DNA from: DATJOJ01 sp035507035
GTDB taxonomy: Bacteria; Acidobacteriota; Terriglobia; Terriglobales; Acidobacteriaceae
Direction: 5' to 3'
DNA length: 64,000 nucleotides
NCBI GenBank assembly: GCA_035507035.1
Contig: DATJOJ010000040.1
Coordinates: forward strand, 1-64,000
Position numbers and translations under genes: made by a program. Shown here one piece after another: positions 25,032-33,423 of this stretch; positions within the stretch are counted from its first letter, which is position 1; each line of letters starts with the position of its first letter. The notes under the pieces are model-generated. The model ran no database searches. It saw only the letters and a program-made list of their open reading frames with translations, and was not told the origin of the DNA.

Positions 25032-27221
25032 CTAATACTCCGCCAGCTCTTTCATCGCCCGGAACAAATCGTCTGCTTGCGGCAGGATCGCGTCTTCCAG
25101 AATCGGCTGATAAGCCACAAACGTATCAGTCGCAGCCACGCGGCGAACCGGCGCATCCAGCTCATCGAACAGTTTCTCTGCGATCCGCGCCGCGATCTCA
25201 GCCCCGTAACCCCAACTGAGAGAATCTTCATAAGCAACGATTGCGCGATTGGTCTTGCCAACAGATTCGGCGATGGCGCCCCAGTCAAACGGATTCAGAC
25301 AGCGCAAATCCAAGATCTCAACATTGATGCCATGCTCTCGCTCGAGTTTTTGGGCGGCTTGCAACGCACGTGGCACGACCGCGCCGTAGGTGATCACGGT
25401 CAAGTCCGTTCCCGGCTTAACAATCTTCGCTTTACCGAACGGAATCATGTAATCCGGCCCAGGATAAGGTGCCCGCCCGAATGGCTCGCGGTACAGGCGC
25501 TTATGTTCGAGGAACATTACCGGATCGTCGCAGCGGATCGCGGTGCGCAGCAAGCCAGCTGCATCCAGCGCATTCGACGGAAATACAACACGCATTCCCG
25601 GCGTGTGCGTGAAAATACTTTCGCCGCATTGCGAGTGGTAGATCGCGCCGCCAGTAAGATATCCACCAATCGCCACGCGAACCACAGCCGGACTAGAAAA
25701 GCCGTTGTTCGAGCGCCACCGGATCAGCGGCAGCTCGTTACGGAGCTGCATCATTGCCGGCCATATGTAGTCGAAAAATTGAATCTCGACCACCGGCTTC
25801 ATCCCGCGCGTCGCCATTCCGACGGCGCGGCCCACGATGTTGGCTTCAGCGAGCGGTGAGTTGAAAACACGGTCGGAGCCATATTCCGACTGCAATCCCG
25901 CGGTCAGCTTGAAGACCCCGCCTTTGCCTTTAATCGATTTGTCTTGCAGATATTGGTCGCGGCTGCAGTCGGCGACGTCTTCGCCGAACAACGCAATGCG
26001 ATCATCGCGCCGCATCTCGTCACGCAAGGTGGCATTGATGAGGTCGGCCATGGTCCTGGGCCCATCCTTTTTCGGGTCCGGTGCGCTTGCGGTCGCGGGT
26101 TGCGTATCGAATGCGGAAGACGTCGGATCGAGGTCAGGCGAATAAACGAAGCGAGTAATCGAGTCGGGAGTGGGAAGGGCCGCCTCCAGTGCTTCATCGA
26201 CCGCAGTCTGGATGCCCTCCTCAACTTCTTTTTCCAGCTTGTCGATTCCTTTTTCGTCGAGGATTCCTTCACGAAGAAGGAACATTTGCAATCGAGGTAG
26301 AGGATCACGCGCGGCTTCCTGTTCGCGCTCGGCTTCGGGACGGTAGGCGCGTTCATCGTCGGACAGCGAATGCGAATATGGGCGAATCACATGAGCGTGA
26401 ACAAATGCCGGACCAGTTCCAGCGCGGCAATATGCGACCGCGCGAGAGAACGCCGCGTATGTCTCGATTAAATCGGTGCCGTCGACTTCCTCAAAATGAA
26501 AATTAGGAAAGCCCGCGACCAGCTTTGAAATATTTCCTCCGGCAGTCTGGACCTCAACCGGAACCGAGATCGCGTACTCATTGTCCTGAATCACGAACAG
26601 CACTGGCAGACGCCGATTGGCGGCCGTGTTCAGGCCCTCCCAAAATTCGCCTTCGCTAGTCGTTCCATCACCCAGCGAGACGTAAGTGACTTCGTCGGAA
26701 TGAAACTGCACATTCTTGAATTCGCGGTAATCTCCGTTGACCCGCTTGGCGGCATCGGGACGCTGAGTGAAATAACGGCCGGCTTCGGCGCAGCCCACCG
26801 CCTGCAGAACCTGCGAACCAGTGGGAGAAGACTGCGTCACGACGTTGAGCTTGGGAAATCCCCAATGGGACGGCATCTGGCGGCCGCCGGAATTTGGGTC
26901 ATCGGCAGCCCCCACGCCCTCAAGGAACATTTCGTAGGGAGTCGCGCCTAGCCCCAGGCAAAGAGCGCGGTCGCGGTAATAGGGATAGAACCAGTCGTAA
27001 GCTGGCTTTAAAGTAAATGCGGCGGCAACGCCAACGGCTTCATGGCCAGCGCCGGAAATCTGAAAGAAAATCTTCTGTTGCCGCTTAAGCAGGATCTCGC
27101 GGTCGTCGATGCGCCGCGAGGTGTGCATGAGGCGGTAAGCCTCGATCAGTTGCTCGCGCGACAGGCCTTGGTATTTATTTTTGTCGAGGTTTGCGGGTTT
27201 TGCTTCAGTTCGGGTCGCCAT
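25032..27221 (-). CDS. 2-oxoacid dehydrogenase E1, alpha and beta fused
   Basis: 729-residue thiamine-diphosphate decarboxylase/dehydrogenase component. Residues 1 to about 370 form the alpha part (RIDDREILLKRQQKIFFQIS; ThDP-binding GDGTTSEGEFWEGLN ending at QDNEYAIS). Residues about 390-729 form the beta transketolase-like part (MADLINATLRDEMRRDDRIA, GEDVADCSRD, EIQFFDYIWPAMMQLRNELP, CLNPFDWGAIAESVG). The best match is branched-chain 2-oxoisovalerate/pyruvate-type E1. A short Pro/Ala linker joins the halves, and both halves look complete, so the fusion is genuine and common in this phylum. No E2 or E3 gene lies nearby, so the rest of the complex is encoded elsewhere. Substrate cannot be fixed from sequence. 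Confidence 0.93.
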   Translation of the reverse strand: MATRTEAKPANLDKNKYQGLSREQLIEAYRLMHTSRRIDDREILLKRQQKIFFQISGAGHEAVGVAAAFTLKPAYDWFYPYYRDRALCLGLGATPYEMFLEGVGAADDPNSGGRQMPSHWGFPKLNVVTQSSPTGSQVLQAVGCAEAGRYFTQRPDAAKRVNGDYREFKNVQFHSDEVTYVSLGDGTTSEGEFWEGLNTAANRRLPVLFVIQDNEYAISVPVEVQTAGGNISKLVAGFPNFHFEEVDGTDLIETYAAFSRAVAYCRAGTGPAFVHAHVIRPYSHSLSDDERAYRPEAEREQEAARDPLPRLQMFLLREGILDEKGIDKLEKEVEEGIQTAVDEALEAALPTPDSITRFVYSPDLDPTSSAFDTQPATASAPDPKKDGPRTMADLINATLRDEMRRDDRIALFGEDVADCSRDQYLQDKSIKGKGGVFKLTAGLQSEYGSDRVFNSPLAEANIVGRAVGMATRGMKPVVEIQFFDYIWPAMMQLRNELPLIRWRSNNGFSSPAVVRVAIGGYLTGGAIYHSQCGESIFTHTPGMRVVFPSNALDAAGLLRTAIRCDDPVMFLEHKRLYREPFGRAPYPGPDYMIPFGKAKIVKPGTDLTVITYGAVVPRALQAAQKLEREHGINVEILDLRCLNPFDWGAIAESVGKTNRAIVAYEDSLSWGYGAEIAARIAEKLFDELDAPVRRVAATDTFVAYQPILEDAILPQADDLFRAMKELAEY

Positions 27222-27266
27222 CCGTTCTATTCACTCCACAAAGTGCAAAATCCTATTGTAAATGGA

Positions 27267-28025
27267 GTGGACAACTTCCGAATATACTGGGGTTACCGCA
27301 CATTCAGGCAACCAAAGAAACCAGGGAGATTGATCAAATTCCATCGCCAATTCGATCCCCGCAGCATCAAGTTGCTGATCTTTGACCTCGATGGGACCCT
27401 GATTGACTCACGACTCGACCTAATCCATTCGGTCAACGCCATGCTCCGGCATTGCCATCGGGCGGAGCTGCCCGGCGATGTGATTGCTTCCTACGTCGGA
27501 GACGGTGCACCGATGCTCGTCCGCCGGGCTTTAGGAGATCCCAAGGATCCAGAAGTCGTGAAATCGGCCCTGGAATATTTTCTTACTTACTACCGCGCGC
27601 ATAAGCTCGACCATACTCATCTCTATCCCGGTGTGAAAGAGATGCTGGCGGCGGCCAGAGGTTCCAACGGCCTGCAGAGGCCTATGGCTGTGCTTTCGAA
27701 CAAGCCCGTCGTGCCTTCGCGTCAAATTGTCGAGGCCTTGGGCTTGGCCGATTTTTTTGCCGCGGTCTACGGCGGTAACAGCTTTCCCACCAAAAAGCCT
27801 GATCCCCAGGGCGTGCACAATATTTTGAAGGAGACAAAGTGCCACGCTCAGGAGACATTGATTGTCGGCGATTCCTCGATAGACGTTATCACCGGACGGA
27901 ATGCCGGTTTATGGACTTGCGGCGTCTCCTACGGCTTCGCCCCGCACACTTTGTGCGAAGCTCCTCCGGATGTGATTGTGGACAGTCCTGCAGAACTCGG
28001 CGAATTGTTCGCATCACAGAGCTGA
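27267..28025 (+). CDS. HAD-superfamily phosphatase, phosphoglycolate-phosphatase type
   Basis: Phosphatase of the Gph group, about 252 residues if read from the GTG at 27267. Motif I is LLIFDLDGTLIDS (nucleophile Asp), motif II is AVLSNKP, the Lys of motif III is in FPTKKPDPQGV, and motif IV is IVGDSSIDVITGRNAG. A helical cap lies between motifs I and II. The frame extends back into the divergent E1 gene to 27042; that part is a shadow of E1. Neither GTG at 27267 nor TTG at 27330 has a well-spaced ribosome site, so the start is uncertain by about 20 residues. Exact substrate unknown. Confidence 0.85.
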   Translation: MDNFRIYWGYRTFRQPKKPGRLIKFHRQFDPRSIKLLIFDLDGTLIDSRLDLIHSVNAMLRHCHRAELPGDVIASYVGDGAPMLVRRALGDPKDPEVVKSALEYFLTYYRAHKLDHTHLYPGVKEMLAAARGSNGLQRPMAVLSNKPVVPSRQIVEALGLADFFAAVYGGNSFPTKKPDPQGVHNILKETKCHAQETLIVGDSSIDVITGRNAGLWTCGVSYGFAPHTLCEAPPDVIVDSPAELGELFASQS

Positions 28026-28051
28026 GCTTTCTATCCTGTTAAACTTCGACG

Positions 28052-29140
28052 ATGGATTACGACAGTCGCCAGAAAAAACTGCGCAGCGCAGTTGCGAAGC
28101 AACGGCTCGACGCACTTCTCGTCACTCATCTCCCAAACATTCAGTATCTGTGCGGGTTTACTGGCAGCGCTGCCGCTCTCCTCATCACCGCGCACGAGAC
28201 TATCTTCTTTACCGATGGTCGCTACACCGAGCAAGCGCGAGCGGAAGTCCAGGGAGCGAAGGTAGTTATCGCGCGCAAAACCCCATTAGTTGCCGCCGGC
28301 GAATGGCTGGCGGGAAAGGCGAAGAAGCTGCGCTTGAGAACGGCGGGCATCGAAGCGCAGCACGTAAACGTTGCCGAACGCTCGGGGTTATCGAAAACTT
28401 TGAGCTCTAGCGTGCGGCTGCGTGAATGCCCGCCCTTGGTAGAGCAGGCGCGGATGGTGAAAGATCCCGAGGAGATTGAAAAGCTGCGAAAAGCAGTCCT
28501 GCTGGGGTCTAGTCTTTTCGAGATTGCCCTTCGAGCCATTCGGCCTGGCATCAAAGAAGTCGAAGTGGCGGCGGACATGGAATACAAGGCTCGCCGGGCC
28601 GGTGCAGAAGCCATGTCGTTTGAGACGATTATCGCCTCCGGGCCGCGGTCTGCTCTGCCCCACGGGCGGGCTTCCGAGGCAATAATCCCGGCCAATGGAT
28701 TCGTCGTGTGCGACTTTGGTGTTATACTCGCCAGCTACTGTTCTGACATGACGCGCACGGTGCATGTCGGAAAGCTCTCAAGCGAGGCGAGGCGGATTTA
28801 CCAGGCCGTTCGCGATGCGCAACAGGCTGCGGTTGCGGCGGTCAGACCGGGAGTTCCCGTCAGCAAGGTCGATGAGGCTGCTCGTAAGTTATTAAACAAG
28901 CAAGGCTTGGCGAAGTATTTTACGCATTCGACTGGGCACGGCGTGGGTTTAGAAATTCATGAACCGCCCCGTATCGCAGCCAAGCAGAATGAGGAACTCA
29001 AGCCCGGTATGGTGATCACCGTCGAGCCGGGGGTTTACATTCCAGATCTCGGCGGCGTTAGGATTGAAGATATGGTAGTAGTGAACCAGGACGGCTGCGA
29101 GGTTTTGACGCCCACAAGTAAGGAACTGGTTGTGATCTAA
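28052..29140 (+). CDS. Xaa-Pro aminopeptidase / M24 metallopeptidase
   Basis: 362-residue M24B peptidase that removes N-terminal residues before proline. The N-terminal creatinase-like domain includes LPNIQYLCGFTGSAAALLIT and FFTDGRYTEQARAE. The catalytic domain has the metal ligands: Asp in VCDFGVILASYCSDMTRTVH, His in HSTGHGVGLEIHEPP, and Glu in TVEPGVYIPDLGGVRIED. The start is an ATG 26 bases after the HAD stop. It precedes accB by 76 bases on the same strand, an arrangement (pepP/pepQ-accB-accC) often seen in bacteria, so a shared transcript is likely. Confidence 0.94.
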   Translation: MDYDSRQKKLRSAVAKQRLDALLVTHLPNIQYLCGFTGSAAALLITAHETIFFTDGRYTEQARAEVQGAKVVIARKTPLVAAGEWLAGKAKKLRLRTAGIEAQHVNVAERSGLSKTLSSSVRLRECPPLVEQARMVKDPEEIEKLRKAVLLGSSLFEIALRAIRPGIKEVEVAADMEYKARRAGAEAMSFETIIASGPRSALPHGRASEAIIPANGFVVCDFGVILASYCSDMTRTVHVGKLSSEARRIYQAVRDAQQAAVAAVRPGVPVSKVDEAARKLLNKQGLAKYFTHSTGHGVGLEIHEPPRIAAKQNEELKPGMVITVEPGVYIPDLGGVRIEDMVVVNQDGCEVLTPTSKELVVI

Positions 29141-29216
29141 CTTCAGTTGGTATTTCATATTCCGGCCAAGGTGTGCTGGTGGCCGGGAACAGCAGAAGCA
29201 GTCCCGCCACATAAAA

Positions 29217-29696
29217 ATGAATCTGAAAGAGCTGAAGGAACTCATCGAGTATTTAAAGGAACAGGACATTTCCGAGTTCGAACTCGAACGCGGCGATGTC
29301 AAGGTGCGCATCAAGCGCGGGACCGAGCACGTGGTCTCAGTCGCGGCCCCGGTTGTTCCGTATGCCACGATTCCGACACAGGCAGGGCCGCCAACCGGAC
29401 AACCAGCGGCTGCAGCACCGCATGCAAAAGAAACGGCGCCTGCGGCGGAGTCAGGAGTTCACACCGTAAAGTCTCCGATCGTGGGAACCTTTTACGAGTC
29501 TCCGTCGCCCGGTTCGCCTCCTTTTGTCAAACCTGGTGACACGGTCGAGGTTGGCCAGATCCTCTGCATCGTCGAGGCCATGAAGCTGATGAATGAGATT
29601 GAATCCGATGTGGCGGGCGAAGTTGTGAAAATGCTGGTGAGCAACGGCCAGCCGATTGAATATGGGCAGGAATTGTTTGCCATCCGGCCGAAATGA
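29217..29696 (+). CDS. accB: Acetyl-CoA carboxylase biotin carboxyl carrier protein
   Basis: Carries biotin between biotin carboxylase and carboxyltransferase in malonyl-CoA formation. The 159 residues show the N-terminal helical segment MNLKELKELIEYLKEQDIS, then a Pro/Ala-rich linker and the C-terminal biotinyl domain. The biotinylated lysine is in VEAMKLMNEIESD. AccC follows 70 bases downstream, the classical pair. Length and motif are normal for AccB. Confidence 0.96.
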   Translation: MNLKELKELIEYLKEQDISEFELERGDVKVRIKRGTEHVVSVAAPVVPYATIPTQAGPPTGQPAAAAPHAKETAPAAESGVHTVKSPIVGTFYESPSPGSPPFVKPGDTVEVGQILCIVEAMKLMNEIESDVAGEVVKMLVSNGQPIEYGQELFAIRPK

Positions 29697-29766
29697 TTTT
29701 CGGTCTGGAGGCAAGTGGGACACCTGTTTCCGTCCCCCGGCGGGGACTTCCCCATAAGACTTCCGA

Positions 29767-31125
29767 ATGTTCAATAAGATCTTAATTGCCAATCGAGGCG
29801 AGATTGCCCTGCGGGTGATTTGCGCCTGCAAGGAACTCGGCATCCGCACTGTAGCCATCTACAGCGAAGCCGACCGCCATTCGCTTCCCGTGCGTTTTGC
29901 CGACGAGGCCATCTGCATCGGCCCGCCCCAACTCTCGCAAAGTTATCTCAATATTCCTGCCGTTATCAGTGCAGCCGAGATCAGTAATGTCGATGCGATT
30001 CATCCTGGCTACGGCTTGCTGGCGGAAAATGCCAACTTCGCTGAAGTGGCGGAGACCAGCAATATCAAATTCATTGGTCCGCCGCCTCATGTCACGCGCA
30101 TGATGGGCGAAAAGGAAAAAGCCCGCGCCGAAATGAAGAAACACGGCGTGCCGATTTTGCCGGGATCCGACGGAATTCTTGCGAACGAGGGCGAAGCTTT
30201 GGAGTGGGCGAGGCAAGTGGGATTTCCGGTGATCATCAAAGCTTCCGCCGGCGGCGGCGGTCGCGGCATGAGAATCGTCCGCAACGAGGATGAGCTGCCG
30301 GGCCTGTTCAAAGCGGCCTCGTCCGAAGCGGCCGCAGCCTTCGGTAATGGCGATCTCTATATGGAGAAGTTCATCGAGCGCCCGCGGCATATCGAATTCC
30401 AGATCCTGGCCGATCAGTACGGGAATGTGGTGAGCCTGGGCGAGCGGGAATGCAGCATTCAGCGCCGTCACCAAAAATTACTCGAAGAGTCGCCTTCGAC
30501 CCAGGTTTCGCCGGAGTTGCGCAAACAGATCGGCGGCATTTTATCGAAGACGTTGTCCGCCATCGGCTACGTCAACGCCGGAACCATCGAGTTTCTGATG
30601 GACGAAGACAAGACGCTGCACTTCATCGAAATGAATACCCGCATTCAGGTGGAGCATCCGGTCACGGAAATGGTCACGGACGTTGACTTGGTCAAAAGCC
30701 AGATTCTGCTGGCTGCCGGCGAACGCCTGGAAACCGTGCTACACGGGCCGATTGTGCATCGTGGCCACGCTATCGAGTGCCGCATCAATGCGGAGCATCC
30801 CGAAAAGTTCACGCCCTCGGCGGGAAAGATTACCGCGTTTCATCCCCCCGGCGGAACGGGAGTGCGGATCGATACGGCGGCGTATGCCGAAGGCACGATT
30901 CCGCCTTATTACGACTCTCTGATCGCGAAGCTGGTCGTTCGCGGTAAAGATCGCGACGAAGCCTGCGCCCGCATGGCGCGAGCGCTGGAAATGTTCATCG
31001 TCGAGGGCATTTATACTACCATTCCGCTGCATCGCAAAATCCTCGCCGATCCCGATTTCCGCGCCGGAAGGTTCGACACGACGTTTATTGAGCGGTTCCT
31101 GTCAAAAGATGTCAAGAAGCACTGA
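29767..31125 (+). CDS. accC: Acetyl-CoA carboxylase, biotin carboxylase subunit
   Basis: ATP-grasp enzyme that carboxylates biotin on AccB, 452 residues. It has the N-terminal MFNKILIANRGEIALRVI, the glycine-rich ATP loop IKASAGGGGRGMRIV, ERECSIQRRHQKLLEESPS and the catalytic FIEMNTRIQVEHPVTEM, followed by ECRINAEHPEKFTPSAG in the C-terminal domain. It is the second gene of the accB-accC unit. The carboxyltransferase genes (accA/accD) are not in the window. Confidence 0.97.
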   Translation: MFNKILIANRGEIALRVICACKELGIRTVAIYSEADRHSLPVRFADEAICIGPPQLSQSYLNIPAVISAAEISNVDAIHPGYGLLAENANFAEVAETSNIKFIGPPPHVTRMMGEKEKARAEMKKHGVPILPGSDGILANEGEALEWARQVGFPVIIKASAGGGGRGMRIVRNEDELPGLFKAASSEAAAAFGNGDLYMEKFIERPRHIEFQILADQYGNVVSLGERECSIQRRHQKLLEESPSTQVSPELRKQIGGILSKTLSAIGYVNAGTIEFLMDEDKTLHFIEMNTRIQVEHPVTEMVTDVDLVKSQILLAAGERLETVLHGPIVHRGHAIECRINAEHPEKFTPSAGKITAFHPPGGTGVRIDTAAYAEGTIPPYYDSLIAKLVVRGKDRDEACARMARALEMFIVEGIYTTIPLHRKILADPDFRAGRFDTTFIERFLSKDVKKH

Positions 31126-31144
31126 GTCGGCCGATAAACGGCGC

Positions 31145-31759
31145 ATGATTTCTCTTCATCCGCTTTATGCCATCCTCGACACTTCCTGCTTTGCCAGCAA
31201 TGACGACCGGCTCCAGGCCGCTGAGCAACTCGCCGCCGCTGGCGTCACGCTGCTGCAATACCGCAACAAGTCTGGCAACGCCCGCGAAATTCTGGAAGAA
31301 GCGCGAGAGCTAAAACTACGCCTGGGGAATTCCGTCAAACTGATCATGAATGACCGGGCGGATCTGGCTCTGATGGCGGAGTTCGACGGGGTCCACGTCG
31401 GGCAGGATGACTTGTCGCCGGAGCGCGCTCGGAAGGTGATCGGGCCGGGTCTCTGGCTTGGTGTTTCAACGCACAACGTCGTGCAAGTCACGGAAGCTGA
31501 CAAAACCTCGGCTGATTACCTCGCCGTTGGCCCGGTGTTTACTACTTCGAGCAAGGCTAACCCCGATCCCGTGATTGGTCTGGAAGGCGTGCGCCGCGCC
31601 AGGGAACTGACGCGCAAGCGTTTAGTTGCTATCGGTGGCATTACGCGGGCAAACTGTCGCTCCGTCATCGAGGCCGGGGCAGACGCAGTAGCGGTTATAT
31701 CGGATCTGGTGCGGGAACCGAAAAAATCAGCAGAGGAATTTTTGCGCATCTTACGATAA
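31145..31759 (+). CDS. thiE: Thiamine-phosphate synthase
   Basis: Joins HMP-diphosphate and THZ-phosphate to thiamine phosphate. The protein of about 204 residues shows the TIM-barrel features of the family: AAGVTLLQYRNKS, LIMNDRADLALMAEFDGVHVGQDDL, GVSTHNV, GPVFTTSSKANPDP and VAIGGITRANCRSVIEAGAD. It starts 19 bases after accC, so it is likely cotranscribed. The ATG at 31145 is chosen because it places the conserved LHPLYAILDTS at the N-terminus; another ATG at 31109 overlaps the accC stop. No TPP riboswitch was recognised ahead of the unit. Confidence 0.93.
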   Translation: MISLHPLYAILDTSCFASNDDRLQAAEQLAAAGVTLLQYRNKSGNAREILEEARELKLRLGNSVKLIMNDRADLALMAEFDGVHVGQDDLSPERARKVIGPGLWLGVSTHNVVQVTEADKTSADYLAVGPVFTTSSKANPDPVIGLEGVRRARELTRKRLVAIGGITRANCRSVIEAGADAVAVISDLVREPKKSAEEFLRILR

Positions 31760-31792
31760 AGTCATTGCTGCCGAGCAGCGCTCGGCCCGGAC

Positions 31793-31836
31793 GGCCCCTT
31801 CGACTTCGCTCAGGGCAGGCTGAGGGCGGACGTCCC
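31793..31836. repeat. Dispersed intergenic repeat (CTTCGACTTCGCTCAGG type)
   Basis: The spacer between thiE and the first permease contains CTTCGACTTCGCTCAGGGCA followed by GGCTGAGGGCGGACGTCCCC. On the reverse strand it reads through as the peptide ACPERSRRG, which I recognise as a hallmark of a family of short palindromic repeats common in many genomes. CAGGGCAG/CTGAGGGC is weakly symmetric. Only one clear copy occurs in this window. Confidence 0.45.
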
Positions 31837-31847
31837 CAACATAAGTT

Positions 31848-33416
31848 TTGAGTACCGATACCAAAACGCCGATTGTGCGCAACCCTCCTACCGACTGGGA
31901 TGTCCATTCTCATCAAGATCAGGAACTCGTCAAAGGCCTTGGCCTGACCAGCGCAACCATGCTGGTGATGGGGTCGATGATCGGGTCGGGGATTTTTATC
32001 GTCTCCGCTGAGATCGCTCGCGAGGTGAATTCTCCTGCATTGCTTATTGGCGCCTGGCTGGTCACTGGGTTCATGACCATCGTCGGAGCCCTTAGCTACG
32101 GCGAACTCGCTGCCATGATGCCACGGGCCGGCGGCCAATATGTTTATCTGCGAGAAGCGCTCGGCCCGCTTTGGGGATTTCTCTACGGCTGGACTCTTTT
32201 TCTCGTCATTCAGACCGGAACCATTGCCGCGGTGGGTGTTGCCTTCGGGAAATTCCTCGGTGTATTCTTCCCGTCAATCTCCTCCAGCAACTGGATTCTG
32301 CATTTCTGGAAGGTCCCTCCGATCCATGTCGGCCCGATGATTCTCGGCAACATGGATGTTGGCCTGAATACGCAGAATCTGATGGCCATCATCGTGGTTG
32401 TCCTCCTTTCGGTCATAAACATTTTCGGAATCAAGACCGGGGCGATCATCCAAAATGTTTTCACCGCGGCCAAAGTTTGCGCACTCTTGGGGCTCGTGCT
32501 TTTAGGTTTGTTCTTTGGACGAACGGCTCAGGCCCTGGTAGCCAATTTTCACGGCAATTTCTGGCGGAACGCGGGATTGGGTTCTCTGCATGACATCGGC
32601 AGCGGGGTGCTGGTTAGCACATTAACGGTTCTTGCCGTCGCTCAAGTAGGGTCGCTTTTCTCCGCCGATGCCTGGAATAATGTGACCTTCACGGCCGGCG
32701 AAGTGAAAAATCCCAGCCGCAACCTGCCGCTTTCCCTGGCGCTGGGATCGGCCGTTGTCATCGCTCTTTACATCGGGTGCAATCTTGTCTACCTGAATAC
32801 GCTGCCCCTCGATGGAGTGAAAAACGGCGCGACCATTCTGGAACGCGGCATCAAGTTCGCGACAGAAGATCGTGTCGCGACAGCTGTAATGACTCAGATT
32901 TTGGGCGCCGCTGGCGGTTGGCTGATGGCTGTTGCCATCATGCTCTCAGGCTTTGGTTGCGATAATGGTCTTATCTTGGCAGGGGCGCGAGTTTACTACG
33001 CGATGGCCAAAGATGGCCTCTTCTTCCGCAGCGTGGCCAAATTGAATCCGACTTATAAGACGCCGGCAGTTTCGCTGATGGTGCAGATGATATGGACTTG
33101 TGTCTTATGCGTCTCTGGTAGCTACGGCCAACTTCTGGACTACATTATTTTTGCCGTGCTGGTTTTCTACATCTTGACCATTGTTGGGTTGTTTGTGCTG
33201 CGCCACACCCATCCCGATGCCGAACGGCCCTATCGAGCCATCGGCTATCCGATACTGCCGGCGATTTATATTGTGATGGCGCTCTTCATTGATGTCGTAC
33301 TATTGCGATATAAGCCGCAGTACACTTGGCCGGGACTGATCATCGTGTTATTGGGAATCCCGGTGTACTATTTGTGGCGGCCACGGCAACTGGGGTCGGA
33401 ATCATCGGTGGTTTAA
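31848..33416 (+). CDS. APC-superfamily amino acid permease (first of a pair)
   Basis: 522-residue inner-membrane transporter with about 12 helices. The helix 1 unwound region is GSMIGSGIFIVSAEIA, and later blocks include PRAGGQYVYLREALGPLWGF and VFTAAKVCALLGLVLLG, consistent with the APC fold (LAT-like). It probably exchanges or imports amino acids, but the substrate is unknown. The start is a TTG at 31848, the frame's first start after the preceding repeat. The second permease gene starts seven bases after its stop, so the two are one unit. They are similar in fold but belong to different subfamilies. Confidence 0.88.
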   Translation: MSTDTKTPIVRNPPTDWDVHSHQDQELVKGLGLTSATMLVMGSMIGSGIFIVSAEIAREVNSPALLIGAWLVTGFMTIVGALSYGELAAMMPRAGGQYVYLREALGPLWGFLYGWTLFLVIQTGTIAAVGVAFGKFLGVFFPSISSSNWILHFWKVPPIHVGPMILGNMDVGLNTQNLMAIIVVVLLSVINIFGIKTGAIIQNVFTAAKVCALLGLVLLGLFFGRTAQALVANFHGNFWRNAGLGSLHDIGSGVLVSTLTVLAVAQVGSLFSADAWNNVTFTAGEVKNPSRNLPLSLALGSAVVIALYIGCNLVYLNTLPLDGVKNGATILERGIKFATEDRVATAVMTQILGAAGGWLMAVAIMLSGFGCDNGLILAGARVYYAMAKDGLFFRSVAKLNPTYKTPAVSLMVQMIWTCVLCVSGSYGQLLDYIIFAVLVFYILTIVGLFVLRHTHPDAERPYRAIGYPILPAIYIVMALFIDVVLLRYKPQYTWPGLIIVLLGIPVYYLWRPRQLGSESSVV

Positions 33417-33423
33417 GGAGAAT

